Assembly: GCF_040126305.1 (NCBI RefSeq)
Contig: NZ_CP149510.1
Span: 3,669,001 to 3,733,000 of the forward strand
DNA: 64,000 nt
Reading direction: 5' to 3'
DNA from: Pararhizobium sp. A13
GTDB taxonomy: Bacteria > Pseudomonadota > Alphaproteobacteria > Rhizobiales > Rhizobiaceae
Position numbers and translations under genes: made by a program. Positions 8,340 through 17,848 of the stretch are shown here, in pieces. The notes under the pieces are model-generated. The model was not told the DNA's origin, searched no databases, and saw nothing but the letters and a program-made list of their open reading frames with translations. Every line of letters begins with the position of its first letter. Position 1 is the first letter of the stretch.

Positions 8340-9245
8340 TCACGAACCCGCGTCCAGATCCCAGCGCAGCCAGCTCTCGTCCAGTTGATTGCGAAACCAC
8401 GTCATCTGCCGCTTGGCATATTGGCGCGTCGCAGCGGAGGCGGTTTCAATCACCTCGGCCCTCGTCATCGTCCCGGCCAGCATGGCGGCAATCTGCGGCA
8501 CGCCGATCGCCTTCATCGCCGGCATCTCGGCCGTTAGATCAAGGGACAGCAACGCCTCAACCTCCTCGACGGCGCCGCCATCCAGCATCTGGGCAAAGCG
8601 CCGGTCGATCCGTTGGCGCAGTCCGTCACGTTCCGGCAGGACGACGACCTTGAGCGCTTTTTCCGGATCGATGGCAACCAGGCCCTGCTGCGCTTGGAAG
8701 ACCCGGATCGACTGCCCCGTGGCCTCGAAGATTTCCAAAGCCCGGGCAATGCGCTGGCCATCGCCCGGCCGCAGGGTCTCGGCGGTTTCCGGGTCCCTTT
8801 GCGAAAGGACGGCGTGCAGCGCCTCAGCCCCCTCTTCCTGCAGGCGCTTACGGACATCGCCGCGTATGGCGATGGGAACCGAGGGCATATCGGACAAGCC
8901 ACCGGTCAGCGCCTTGAAATAAAGCCCGGTGCCGCCGACGAAGACCGGAATGCGCCCCTCGCCGCGCACGGCCTGCAAGAGCTTGACCGCATCGCGAAAC
9001 CATTCGCCGGTGGAATAGAGCTGCGACGCCGGAACATGGCCGTAAAGATGATGCGGAATGCCCTGCATTTCCTGTTCGAACGGCCGCGCCGTCAGCACAT
9101 GCAACGTGTCGTAAACCTGCATGCTGTCGGCATTGATGACCACACCATCGTGCCGCTTGGCCATCTCCATGGCGAAAGCGGACTTGCCGCTGGCGGTCGG
9201 CCCGGTTATCAGGATCGCGTCCTGTCCAATCTCAAGGTTTTTCAT
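8340..9245 (-). CDS. miaA: tRNA dimethylallyltransferase
   Basis: Transfers a dimethylallyl group to A37 of tRNAs that read UNN codons. The P-loop GPTASGKS is at residues 15-22, then VINADSMQVY and VGGTGLYFKAL, the usual MiaA motifs; the C-terminus carries the RQYAKRQMTWFRNQ signature. The protein has 301 residues when started at 9245, and GAAGG lies just upstream; ATGs at 9248 and 9275 are in frame. The start is one base from the serB start on the other strand, so the two 5' leaders must overlap the neighbouring coding sequence. Confidence 0.96.
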   Translation of the reverse strand: MKNLEIGQDAILITGPTASGKSAFAMEMAKRHDGVVINADSMQVYDTLHVLTARPFEQEMQGIPHHLYGHVPASQLYSTGEWFRDAVKLLQAVRGEGRIPVFVGGTGLYFKALTGGLSDMPSVPIAIRGDVRKRLQEEGAEALHAVLSQRDPETAETLRPGDGQRIARALEIFEATGQSIRVFQAQQGLVAIDPEKALKVVVLPERDGLRQRIDRRFAQMLDGGAVEEVEALLSLDLTAEMPAMKAIGVPQIAAMLAGTMTRAEVIETASAATRQYAKRQMTWFRNQLDESWLRWDLDAGS

Positions 9246-9246
9246 C

Positions 9247-10134
9247 ATGGCCTTCGTTGCCACGCTTGTTGCCAATCCGTCAAATCCCGTTCTGACACCG
9301 GCGCTCGCCGAAGAGGCCGCCGCCGCCGTCGATGCCTCCGGCCTTTACTGGCTCGCCGACGGTATCGCCTGTGACATCGCGCTGAAGGATGGTGCCAATC
9401 CCGATTGGCAGGAAGCGCTGCTGCGTGGCGTCGTCGGCGATGCGCCGGTCGATGTCGTCGTGCAGGATGCCGAGACGCGCCGCAAGAAGCTTCTGATTGC
9501 CGACATGGATTCGACCATGATCGGCCAGGAATGCATCGACGAGCTTGCCGCCGAAGTTGGCCTCAAGGACAAGGTCGCGGCCATTACGGCGCGGGCCATG
9601 AACGGCGAGATCGCCTTCGAACCGGCACTGATCGAGCGTGTCGCCCTGCTCAAGGGCCTGCCGGTCACCGTCGTCGGCGATGTCATTGCCAAGCGCATCA
9701 CGCTTACATCAGGCGGTAAGGAACTCATTGCGACGATGAAGGCCAAGGGCTACTACACCGCTCTCGTCTCGGGCGGCTTCACAGTCTTCACCGGCCCGAT
9801 CGCCGAAACACTCGGCTTCCACGAGAACCGCGCCAACATCCTCCTCGAAGAGGGCGGCTGTCTGACCGGCACTGTTGCCGAGCCTATCCTCGGTAAACAG
9901 GCCAAAGTCGATGCGCTCGTCGATATCTCCACCAGGCTTGGCATCTCGACGGCTGAAGCGCTCGCCGTTGGCGACGGCGCCAACGATCTCGGCATGCTGC
10001 ATCTCGCCGGCGCCGGCGTCGCGCTGCACGCCAAGCCCGTCGTCTCCTCGCAGGTGAAAATCCGCATCGACCACGCCGACCTCACCGCCCTCCTCTACAT
10101 CCAGGGCTACAGGAAAACGGATTTCGTTTTATGA
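9247..10134 (+). CDS. serB: Phosphoserine phosphatase
   Basis: The last step of serine synthesis, hydrolysis of phosphoserine. A 295-residue HAD-family enzyme: the nucleophile motif DMDST gives Asp86 and Asp88, motif II is in LVSGGFT, and motif III is VGDGANDLGML near residue 240. The N-terminal 80 residues match the small regulatory domain seen in rhizobial SerB. The start at 9247 matches known N-termini; an earlier in-frame ATG lies inside miaA antisense and is unlikely. The stop overlaps the next gene by 4 nt (ATGA). Confidence 0.96.
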   Translation: MAFVATLVANPSNPVLTPALAEEAAAAVDASGLYWLADGIACDIALKDGANPDWQEALLRGVVGDAPVDVVVQDAETRRKKLLIADMDSTMIGQECIDELAAEVGLKDKVAAITARAMNGEIAFEPALIERVALLKGLPVTVVGDVIAKRITLTSGGKELIATMKAKGYYTALVSGGFTVFTGPIAETLGFHENRANILLEEGGCLTGTVAEPILGKQAKVDALVDISTRLGISTAEALAVGDGANDLGMLHLAGAGVALHAKPVVSSQVKIRIDHADLTALLYIQGYRKTDFVL

Positions 10135-10688
10135 TCGTTCTGGAAACAAAGCGCCTGCGCATCCGCAACTGGCTGGAGACAGACAGGCCGCTCTTTGCCG
10201 AAATCAACGCCGACCCAAAGGTCATGGAATTCTTTCCGCGCCAACGCTCGCGCCAGGAATCCGATGCCCTGATGGACGAAGTCCAGCGCCGGATCAGTGA
10301 AACCGGCCTGGGCTTTTTCGCACTGGCGCTCAAAGAAACGGATGAGCCGATCGGATTTCTCGGGCTGGCGCGCACGGACCTTGAGCCGTTCCTGCCAAAC
10401 GGCACAGTCGAAATCGGCTGGCGGCTGGCCATTCGTTTCTGGCGGCAGGGTTACGCGACGGAAGCGTCGGAAGCGATGCTGCGGCATGGCTTCGAAAAGC
10501 ACGGCCTTGGGGAAATCGTCTCCTTTGCGGTGGCAAACAACACGCGCTCGACGGCGGTGATGCAACGCATCGGCATGCGGCGAGACCCGGCGCGTGACTT
10601 CGAACATCCGCGCGTGCCGGACACGGCGCCGCAACTCAAGCATCATGTACTCTATGCCATCAGCCGAAAAGAATGGCTGGCGCGATAA
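10131..10688 (+). CDS. GNAT-family N-acetyltransferase (RimJ/RimL-like)
   Basis: A 185-residue acetyl-CoA-dependent acetyltransferase. It begins with MIVLETKRLRIRNW and has the RimJ/RimL-type core, with EIGWRLAIRFWRQGYATEAS around residues 100-120 as the acetyl-CoA-binding motif A and AVANNTRSTAVMQRIGM as motif B. The target, a protein terminus or small amine, cannot be told. Start overlaps serB by 4 nt, so translation is probably coupled. Confidence 0.9.
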   Translation: MIVLETKRLRIRNWLETDRPLFAEINADPKVMEFFPRQRSRQESDALMDEVQRRISETGLGFFALALKETDEPIGFLGLARTDLEPFLPNGTVEIGWRLAIRFWRQGYATEASEAMLRHGFEKHGLGEIVSFAVANNTRSTAVMQRIGMRRDPARDFEHPRVPDTAPQLKHHVLYAISRKEWLAR

Positions 10689-10784
10689 AGGCGGACCTTT
10701 CAGCCCGCCTTCCAATTTCTTCCGCGATCACTACTGCAGAACTCCTCCGCGTCATATCGGACGCGCGGCGCTGCGGACCCGAGC

Positions 10785-12320
10785 CTATTCCATCCGCACG
10801 GTGACGAACCGCAACTCGCCCGTCTTGTTGGCAATCATCAGGAGCGCGTTGCGCCGTCCGTCGGCCTTCAGTTCCTCGACCCGCGCCGACACGTCCTCCG
10901 GCGTCTTCATAGCCTCCTGGCCGATCTCGACGATCACGTCGCCCGGCGCGATCCGCCGTTCCGCCGCGGCCGACTGCGGCTGCACCTCGGCAATGACGAC
11001 ACCCTCGACATCCTCGGAAATGCCATAGGTCTTGCGGCTTTCCGCATCGAGAACCGAGAGCTTCATTCCGAGCACCATGTCGGAAGCTGGCAGTTCAGCC
11101 GCCGGCGGCTCAGCCTGGTCCGTTCCTTCCTGGGCTTGCGGGGTCTGATCCGCCTCTGCGCCCGCGAGATTTTCGCCATCCTCAAGACGGCCGAGCGTCA
11201 CCTTGACTGTCATCTCCTTGCCGTCGCGAATGATGACGACATCGACGGCCTTGCCGACCGCGCTTTCGGCGACGGCACGCGGCAGGTCGCGCATTTCGAC
11301 AACGTCGCGTCCGTCGAACTTGACGATCACGTCGCCCGTCCTGATCGTGCCGCCATCAACCGGGCCGCCCTTGATGATGCCGGCAATAAGCGCGCCTTTC
11401 GGCGTCTCCATCTTCAGGCTTTCGGCAATTTCGTCCGTCACCGGCTGAATACGCACGCCGAGCCAGCCCCGATGGGTCTCGCCGAATTCCCTGAGCTGGT
11501 TGATGACGTTCTGTGCCAGTTCCGTCGGAACGGAAAATCCGATGCCGATCGAGCCGCCGCTCGGAGAAATGATCGCCGTATTGATGCCGATCACCTCGCC
11601 CCTCATGTTGAACAGCGGACCGCCGGAATTGCCCTTGTTGATCGCCGCGTCCGTCTGGATGAAGTTATCATAGGGGCCGGCGTTGATGTTGCGGCCGCGG
11701 GCTGAAATGATCCCGACCGTCACCGTGCCCCCAAGCCCGAAGGGGTTGCCGATCGCCATCACCCAGTCGCCGATGCGCATCTGGCGGGAATCGCCGAACG
11801 GAACGGCGGTCAGCGGTTTCTTCGGCTCCACCTTCAACAGCGCAAGATCGGTTTTCGTGTCGGTACCGATCAGCTTTGCCTTGAGCTTGGTGCCATTGGC
11901 GAAATTGACCTCGATGTCGTCGGCGCCCTCAATCACATGATTGTTGGTGACGATGAAGCCAGTGGGGTCGATGACGAAACCGGAGCCCAGCGAATTGACG
12001 GTGCGCTGGCGGTTGCCGCCTTCGCCGCCCTGGCCCTTGAAGAACTCGTCGAAGAAGTCCTGGAATGGCGAGCCTTCCGGCACCTGCGGCATCGGCGCCT
12101 GGTCATCGTTCTTCACATTCTGCGAGGTCGATATGTTGACGACGGCATCTAGCAGCCCGGCCGCGAGGTCGGCAACCGAATCCGGACCATGCTGCGTCGC
12201 CACCGGCGCCTTTGTCTGGGCTGCGGCGATGGAAGGCAGCGACACGGAATTCATCATGAGCGCGGCGCCTGCCGCCAGCGTTGCGGTGCGGAAGAAGGAA
12301 GCGCGGATGGACAAGCCCAT
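10785..12320 (-). CDS. degP: Periplasmic serine protease, DegP/HtrA family
   Basis: A 511-residue HtrA protease and chaperone of the periplasm. A signal peptide covers about residues 1-34 (cleavage near SIAAAQ). The catalytic triad is His128 (VTNNHVIEG), Asp158 (TKTDLALLKV) and Ser232 (NKGNSGGPLF). Two PDZ domains follow (about 285-370 and 420-505) with an acidic, Gln/Glu-rich linker between them. The start at 12320 has GAGAGG upstream. It ends the leftward hflK-hflC-DUF2065-ACT group, fitting a role in envelope protein quality control. Confidence 0.96.
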   Translation of the reverse strand: MGLSIRASFFRTATLAAGAALMMNSVSLPSIAAAQTKAPVATQHGPDSVADLAAGLLDAVVNISTSQNVKNDDQAPMPQVPEGSPFQDFFDEFFKGQGGEGGNRQRTVNSLGSGFVIDPTGFIVTNNHVIEGADDIEVNFANGTKLKAKLIGTDTKTDLALLKVEPKKPLTAVPFGDSRQMRIGDWVMAIGNPFGLGGTVTVGIISARGRNINAGPYDNFIQTDAAINKGNSGGPLFNMRGEVIGINTAIISPSGGSIGIGFSVPTELAQNVINQLREFGETHRGWLGVRIQPVTDEIAESLKMETPKGALIAGIIKGGPVDGGTIRTGDVIVKFDGRDVVEMRDLPRAVAESAVGKAVDVVIIRDGKEMTVKVTLGRLEDGENLAGAEADQTPQAQEGTDQAEPPAAELPASDMVLGMKLSVLDAESRKTYGISEDVEGVVIAEVQPQSAAAERRIAPGDVIVEIGQEAMKTPEDVSARVEELKADGRRNALLMIANKTGELRFVTVRME

Positions 12321-12534
12321 GGGGTCCTCTCGATTAGGGATGGCACGCCGGAGAAAGACGGACCGGCAGGAAATCGTTTCGTCGTGCCGGCGCCGCGGCT
12401 GCGGGATCGTGTCTCCGCCAGTCTTTTCTACCGCGCAATGTGGCCTAGAATCTGTTTGAAGATAAGGCGGATTTGGGACGCGTCCAGTCATCTTTTCGTT
12501 AGCGAGGAAAAGGACGATCTGGCGCAGACCCTGC

Positions 12535-12921
12535 TCAACTCATGATCTCGTGACCGTGGGCCTTCAACGCCGCTACGGCCTTGTCGAGGTCCGAGCCGAT
12601 GATGAACACATAGTCAGTGCTGAAGGTCGAATTGGCGAAGATGCCGACGCCCGCATCCGACAAGGGGTTCAGCACGGAGGCGAGTACGCCCGGAACCTCG
12701 AAGGTGAAATGCTGCTCGATGCGCAGACAGCGCCAGCCGCCGGATGACTGGACGTTGGAGGGAATACGGGTGGCACGACAGACCAGCGTCATCTCCTCGC
12801 GCGAACTCGATACGGTCCAGAACCCCGGCCCCATCAGCCATTCCGGCAGCGGCGTTCCGATGTTGAGCCTCGTGATCGCATATTCGGCGTCCACCAGGCG
12901 GATCAGCAGTTTATGGGTCAT
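12535..12921 (-). CDS. ACT-domain protein
   Basis: A 128-residue protein with an ACT-like regulatory fold. The second half (FEVPGVLASVLNPLSDAGV to STDYVFI) is a clear ACT motif; the first half looks like a related domain as in the CASTOR-like ACT proteins. ACT domains bind amino acids, so a sensing role is possible, but the ligand is unknown. It starts three bases after the DUF2065 gene, which suggests co-transcription with hflKC. Confidence 0.85.
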   Translation of the reverse strand: MTHKLLIRLVDAEYAITRLNIGTPLPEWLMGPGFWTVSSSREEMTLVCRATRIPSNVQSSGGWRCLRIEQHFTFEVPGVLASVLNPLSDAGVGIFANSTFSTDYVFIIGSDLDKAVAALKAHGHEIMS

Positions 12922-12924
12922 TTT

Positions 12925-13110
12925 CTATCCTCGAACCATCCAGACAAGTGCCACGCCGATGGCAACGGAGACAAGTCCGAACAGCCGCAACTGTTGCTCC
13001 GGAATATGGGGCAATCGTTTCGCCATTTCCACCAAAACCAAAGGGGCCAGTGCGTACACCAGCCCCTCGATGATCAGGAAAAATGCAATTCCTGTCAGAA
13101 AATCACTCAT
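12925..13110 (-). CDS. DUF2065 small membrane protein
   Basis: A 61-residue protein with two hydrophobic segments (FLTGIAFFLIIEGLVYALAP and LFGLVSVAIGVALVWMV) joined by a short polar loop. This matches DUF2065 (YjeT in E. coli), a family often found beside hflC. The function is unknown. It lies 8 nt downstream of hflC. Confidence 0.9.
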   Translation of the reverse strand: MSDFLTGIAFFLIIEGLVYALAPLVLVEMAKRLPHIPEQQLRLFGLVSVAIGVALVWMVRG

Positions 13111-13118
13111 TGCGCTGA

Positions 13119-14036
13119 TCAGTTTCCTGTCGCAGGCTGAGCGACCGATGGAACAGAAGTCCCGTCCGAGCTATTGAAATAGCGGAAGAATTCCGAGTCC
13201 GGCGACAGCACCAGCGTCGTATCCGGGCTGCCGATCGCCTGATCATAAGCCGTCATCGAGCGGTAGAACTCGAAGAACTGCGGATCGCGCGCAAAGGCAT
13301 CGGCAAAGACGCCGGTCCGCTCGGCCTCGCCCTGACCGCGAAGGATTTCCGAATCGCGCTGCGCTTCGGCGATGAACTCGACCACCTGACGATCAGCAAC
13401 CGCGCGGCGCGTTTGGCCCTTCTCGATACCCCGGGCGCGGATCAACTCGGCTTCCGCCAGACGCTCGGCCTTCATCCGCTCGAAAGTCTGCTGCGAGACT
13501 TCCTGCGTCAGGTCGGTGCGGCGGATACGGACATCTTCGATGTTGAGACCGAGCGATTCAGCATCGGTCTTCAGGTCAGCGCGCACTTCGCGCATCATCG
13601 ATGCCCGCTCTTCGGAAAGTGCGGATTCAAAGCCGCGGAGACCGTAAACCCGGCGCAGCGAAGCGTCGAGGCGGGTACGCAGCCGCGATTCGGCCGATTC
13701 CCGATCGCCGGAAACCGTTTCGCGGAAGCGACGGGGATCGGCGATCTTGTAGACGACGAAGGCATCGACCTCATAGAACTTGCCGCCGGAGACCTGGACG
13801 CGGATGTTGTCGAGATCGAAGCGCAGCGCCTGCTTCTCGACATACTGCACGCGGTCGGCATCCATGAAGGCAAAGGGAAGCTTGAAGTAGAGGCCCGGCT
13901 CGCTCTTGACGTCCCTGATCTCACCGAAACGAACGACGATCGCCTGCTGGCGCTGGTTGACGATGAAGACGGAGGAATAGGCCGTCATCAGGACAAGCGC
14001 GAGGCCGATCAGAATATAGGGGAGACGATTGTTCAT
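13119..14036 (-). CDS. hflC: Membrane protease regulator HflC
   Basis: A 305-residue SPFH/band-7 protein that forms a cage with HflK around the FtsH protease in the inner membrane. One N-terminal membrane helix (YILIGLALVLMTAYSSVFIV) is followed by the SPFH domain (residues 20-200) and a coiled coil (SQQTFERMKAERLAEAELIR). Its ATG shares one base with the hflK stop (TAATG), so translation is probably coupled. Confidence 0.96.
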   Translation of the reverse strand: MNNRLPYILIGLALVLMTAYSSVFIVNQRQQAIVVRFGEIRDVKSEPGLYFKLPFAFMDADRVQYVEKQALRFDLDNIRVQVSGGKFYEVDAFVVYKIADPRRFRETVSGDRESAESRLRTRLDASLRRVYGLRGFESALSEERASMMREVRADLKTDAESLGLNIEDVRIRRTDLTQEVSQQTFERMKAERLAEAELIRARGIEKGQTRRAVADRQVVEFIAEAQRDSEILRGQGEAERTGVFADAFARDPQFFEFYRSMTAYDQAIGSPDTTLVLSPDSEFFRYFNSSDGTSVPSVAQPATGN

Positions 14037-15136
14037 TACTGGGCCCCTCCCGACTGTGCGGGCTTGCCGATTTCATTGAGCGGAAGATAAGGTAGCACGC
14101 CCTGCCCGTTCTTCTCGTCGAGGATGACCTTCTTGGACTTCCCGAGAACGCTCTGCATCGTTTCGAGATAGAGACGCTTGCGCGTCACGTCGGGCGCCTT
14201 GGCATAGGCGTCGTAGACCGAGATGAAGCGCTGCGCCTCACCCTGCGCTTCCTTGACGACACGGCCCTTGTAGGCGGCAGCCTCTTCGCGGAGCTGGGCG
14301 GCCTGACCGCGGGCCTTGCCGAGCACCTGGTTGGCATACTGGTTGGCCTCTTCCACGAAACGGTCTTCGTCCTGTTCGGCGCGCTGCACTTCGTCGAAGG
14401 CATCAGCCACTTCGCGTGGCGGTGCCGCATCTTCGATGGCAACCGTGTTGACGGAAATGCCGGCGCCGTAGGTATCCATCGTAGCCTGGATCGTCGTCTT
14501 CACGTCGGCCGCGATCGCCTGACGGTTATCGCGGAAAATGTCCTGCGCCGGACGGCGCCCCACCACCTCGCGCATGGCGCTTTCGGCAACCTGCTGCAGT
14601 GTCTCGGCCGGGTTCTCGACATTGAAGAGATAGGCCTTCGGGTCGGTCACGGAAAACAGCACGGAGAACTGCACGTTGACGATGTTCTGGTCGCCGGACA
14701 GCATCAGGCCGGCCGACGACTGGCTGCCGAGGCCCGACTTGCTGCCGATATTCTGCTGTTGCTCGGTGATCTTGACCAGTTCGACCTTTTCAAGCGGCCA
14801 GAAATGGTAATGCAGACCCGGCATGGAAATTTCTTCCTTGGGCTTGCCGAACCGCATTTCGACACCGCGCTCGTCCGGCTGGACGGTGTAGATCGAATTG
14901 ATCAGCACAAAGCCGACAACAAGAAGGCCGATGATCGCGGCAACACCGCCGTTGAAACCGCCCGGCACAACGTTCTTCAGCTGATCCTGTCCCCGGCGGA
15001 AGATTTCCTCGAGATCCGGCGGACCGCCATTGCCACGGCCACCGCGCGGGCGGTTCGGCCCCTGGCCCCAGGGCCCCTTGTTTCCGCCGCCGCCCCAAGG
15101 ACCGCCGCCGCCGCCGTTCTGATTGCTCCAGGGCAT
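14036..15136 (-). CDS. hflK: Membrane protease regulator HflK
   Basis: A 366-residue partner of HflC. The first 60 residues are Gly/Asn/Pro-rich (GGGGGPWGGGGNKGPWGQ), as usual for HflK. A membrane helix lies near residues 63-83 (AAIIGLLVVGFVLINSIYTV), then the SPFH domain and a long coiled coil. Gene order hflK-hflC-degP is the normal alphaproteobacterial one. About 150 nt separate it from folA. Confidence 0.96.
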   Translation of the reverse strand: MPWSNQNGGGGGPWGGGGNKGPWGQGPNRPRGGRGNGGPPDLEEIFRRGQDQLKNVVPGGFNGGVAAIIGLLVVGFVLINSIYTVQPDERGVEMRFGKPKEEISMPGLHYHFWPLEKVELVKITEQQQNIGSKSGLGSQSSAGLMLSGDQNIVNVQFSVLFSVTDPKAYLFNVENPAETLQQVAESAMREVVGRRPAQDIFRDNRQAIAADVKTTIQATMDTYGAGISVNTVAIEDAAPPREVADAFDEVQRAEQDEDRFVEEANQYANQVLGKARGQAAQLREEAAAYKGRVVKEAQGEAQRFISVYDAYAKAPDVTRKRLYLETMQSVLGKSKKVILDEKNGQGVLPYLPLNEIGKPAQSGGAQ

Positions 15137-15285
15137 TCAAACCTCTTCCACTGAAAAATTCTAGGATCGACACCCCGCGGACACGCCGCGGACCGTGATG
15201 TGAACCCGTTATAGGTATCTCCAGAACGGCTTTCAACGCGGCGCATCCAACTTCACCGTAAATCCGGCAAAATAGTTATCTTTGC

Positions 15286-15801
15286 TTAGCTTTTGCGCCG
15301 CCAGGTCGAGAACCGCATGGCATGGCTGTCCTTTTCCCCCTGCGGTAACGGCTCATCGACGATCTTGTCGAAAACGGCGGGATCGACCGGCGGAAAGCGT
15401 GTGTCGCCACCGACCTCCGCAGCCACTTCCGTGATGTGCAGGATGTCGGCAGCACCAATGGCCTGCCGGTAGATTTCACCGCCGCCGATGACGCAGACCT
15501 CATCGACCCCGAGGGCTCTTGCCTGCTGCCGTGCCAACGTGACGGCTTCTTCCAGCGAGCGGACGGCCGTCGCACCCTCGGCGCGAAAATCCGGATCGCG
15601 ACTGATGACGATGTTGGGCCGCCCGGGCAGCGGCCTTCCGATCGACGCCCAGGTCTTGCGCCCCATGATCACCGGTTTTCCAAGCGTCAGCGCCTTGAAG
15701 CGCTTGAGATCGGTCGGCAGATGCCATGGCAACCCGCCGTCGCGGCCGATCACACCGTTTGATGAGACGGCAACGACGATGGTAACTTTCGGCTCACTCA
15801 T
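15286..15801 (-). CDS. folA: Dihydrofolate reductase
   Basis: Reduces dihydrofolate to tetrahydrofolate with NADPH. 171 residues starting MSEPKVTIVVAVSSNGVIG; DGGLPWHLPTDLKRF is the folate-site motif and VIMGRKTWASIG the cofactor motif. I start at 15801, which overlaps the GST stop by 8 nt; a longer form would add 14 unlikely residues. Proximity to thyA fits function, as thymidylate synthase makes its substrate. Confidence 0.95.
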   Translation of the reverse strand: MSEPKVTIVVAVSSNGVIGRDGGLPWHLPTDLKRFKALTLGKPVIMGRKTWASIGRPLPGRPNIVISRDPDFRAEGATAVRSLEEAVTLARQQARALGVDEVCVIGGGEIYRQAIGAADILHITEVAAEVGGDTRFPPVDPAVFDKIVDEPLPQGEKDSHAMRFSTWRRKS

Positions 15802-16399
15802 GAAATCCGTCCGGCTTGCTGTCGATCTCGCGGGCACGGGCAAGCGCGGGGCGCGATGTCAATGTTTTCACGTAACGATCGACGCTTATGCTTTCCGGCA
15901 GCAGCTTGCGCATCCACGCAAGCGCGCCGCCCAGCATGAGATCGGCCGCGCTGATCTGTGCGCCGAGCAAATAGGGCTGCCTGTCAAGCGTGGCGACCAC
16001 GTGCGCGCACATATCCTCATAGCCTTTCGCAAGGTTCGGACTGGTCTGCGTCAGGCCGCTGATGAAGGCGGTTCCCACGGGTTCGATCACACCGGCGTAG
16101 TAGGCAAGCCAGGACAGATAGGCACCCCGCTCCGGATGCTCCGGTCGCCGCCCCATCTCGGAATCCGGAAAGAGTTCCGTCAGATACTGCGCGATCGCGG
16201 TTGATTCCGTGACCAGCGAGCCGTTATGCAAAAGGGCGGGAACCTGCTTGTGCGGATGCGGATTGTTGTCGTCCGGCCCGCCCGAACCGTCCCAGCGGCG
16301 GATCGAAACATAACGAACCTCGTATTCCGCCCCCAACTCTTCCAGCAGCCACAGGATTCGGCCCGAGCGCGACAAGGGCGCATGGATCAGTGTCAGCAT
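15794..16399 (-). CDS. Glutathione S-transferase-like protein
   Basis: A 201-residue protein with an N-terminal thioredoxin-like domain (MLTLIHAPLSRSGRILWLLE, residues 1-75) carrying the glutathione-contact segment VPALLHNGSLVTESTAI, and an all-helical C-terminal domain. The catalytic residue is probably Ser10 or Ser12. It lies between thyA and folA and overlaps the latter, so it is likely co-transcribed. The substrate is unknown. Confidence 0.9.
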   Translation of the reverse strand: MLTLIHAPLSRSGRILWLLEELGAEYEVRYVSIRRWDGSGGPDDNNPHPHKQVPALLHNGSLVTESTAIAQYLTELFPDSEMGRRPEHPERGAYLSWLAYYAGVIEPVGTAFISGLTQTSPNLAKGYEDMCAHVVATLDRQPYLLGAQISAADLMLGGALAWMRKLLPESISVDRYVKTLTSRPALARAREIDSKPDGFHE

Positions 16400-16459
16400 G
16401 TGGTCCTCCCAAACCGTCCGGATGCAGGCGACGTCATCACGTCGCCTCGCTTGCCCGCG

Positions 16460-17254
16460 TCACACTGCAACCGGCGCTTTGATATGTGAATGAGCTTCGT
16501 AGCCGGTCAGCTCAAAGTCTTCGAATTTAAAGGAAAATAGATCCGTCACATCCGGGTTCAAGTGCATCTTCGGCAAAGGTTTCGGCGTTCTGGCCAGTTG
16601 TTCGCGCACCTGATCGAAGTGGTTGTGGTAGATATGGGCGTCCCCGAACGTATGGACGAAATCCCCAGGCTGAAGGCCGCAAACCTGCGCCACCATCAGC
16701 GTCAGCAGCGCATAGGAGGCGATGTTGAAGGGTACCCCGAGGAAGATATCCCCCGAGCGCTGATAGAGCTGACAGGACAGCTTGCCGTCCGAAACATAGA
16801 ACTGGAACAGGCAGTGGCACGGCGGCAGCGCCATCTCGTCCACCAGCGCCGGGTTCCAGGCAGAGACAATATGACGGCGGGAGTTCGGGTTCTTTTTCAG
16901 GCCCTCGACGAGCGCCGCGATCTGGTCGAGATGGCGGCCGTCATGGGTCGGCCAGGATCGCCACTGATAGCCGTAGACGGGGCCGAGGTCGCCGTTCTCG
17001 TTCGCCCATTCGTCCCAGATGTTGACGCCGTTTTCCTTGAGATAGGCGATGTTGGTGTCGCCCTTCAGGAACCAGAGCAGTTCGTGGATGATCGATTTCA
17101 GGTGCAGCTTCTTGGTCGTCAGGACCGGGAAGCCCTCAGACAGGTCGAAGCGCATCTGATAGCCGAAGACAGAGCGGGTGCCCGTTCCCGTCCGGTCGCC
17201 GCGATCGGAACCGGTCTCCATCACCTGACGCAAAAGATCGAGATATTGTTGCAT
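16460..17254 (-). CDS. thyA: Thymidylate synthase
   Basis: Methylates dUMP to dTMP with methylene-tetrahydrofolate. 264 residues, the same length as the E. coli enzyme, with catalytic Cys146 in [13 protein letters not shown] and the folate and dUMP motifs ([10 protein letters not shown] near 23-31; [20 protein letters not shown]). I start at 17254 (MQQYLDLL). It heads the group that contains folA. Confidence 0.98.
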   Translation of the reverse strand: MQQYLDLLRQVMETGSDRGDRTGTGTRSVFGYQMRFDLSEGFPVLTTKKLHLKSIIHELLWFLKGDTNIAYLKENGVNIWDEWANENGDLGPVYGYQWRSWPTHDGRHLDQIAALVEGLKKNPNSRRHIVSAWNPALVDEMALPPCHCLFQFYVSDGKLSCQLYQRSGDIFLGVPFNIASYALLTLMVAQVCGLQPGDFVHTFGDAHIYHNHFDQVREQLARTPKPLPKMHLNPDVTDLFSFKFEDFELTGYEAHSHIKAPVAV

Positions 17255-17359
17255 GGGTCCGCCGCCGATTCGTTTTGCGGGTAAAATAAGCCCAAGTTGG
17301 CGGCGAACCAATCGGTAAATCCCGGGTTTCCCCAAGGCCGTTGTAACTGGCACTCTAGA

Positions 17360-17668
17360 TTAGAGCGTCGCGAGCTTGCCGAGTTGTTTTGCCACCAGAT
17401 AATAGAACGTCACACGCGACTTCGACCGGTCGCCGGCCATGGTCTTGGCAACGGCATCGACGGCCGCGTCCGCATCCGGCCCGGTGACACCGAGCTTCTT
17501 GGCGCACCATTTCTCCTTCACGCGATCGAGTTCCGTCTGGTCGGTGGCGGAGACGAGCGCGGAATCCTTGTTGCGCAATGCGATTCCCAGATGTTTGACA
17601 ATCTTGTTCACAACGGCCTCATCGGCGCTTCTGTCATACTTCTGCACATCTGCGAGATAATCCGTCAT
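17360..17668 (-). CDS. DUF2853 family protein
   Basis: A 102-residue soluble, largely helical protein beginning MTDYLADVQKYD. It matches my recollection of DUF2853, a small family common in alphaproteobacteria with a solved structure but no known function. It contains one Cys (KEKWCAKKLGV). It is separated from thyA by 105 nt and lies upstream of the tmRNA gene on the opposite strand. Confidence 0.8.
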   Translation of the reverse strand: MTDYLADVQKYDRSADEAVVNKIVKHLGIALRNKDSALVSATDQTELDRVKEKWCAKKLGVTGPDADAAVDAVAKTMAGDRSKSRVTFYYLVAKQLGKLATL

Positions 17669-17848
17669 GGTGTCTCCTCACATGGCTGGGCTTACGCCGA
17701 GAGCCGTTCTTCATGAAAGGCGCGCAAGCCAAGTTTTTTCACGCCTGACGGGCTAGTCAAGGTCAATCAGCCCGCGGTTGGCAGCAAGCATACACTGTAT
17801 TTTCCGGAAGCCCCTTTTCTTGGAACCATTTAAGACCTATATGTCACT

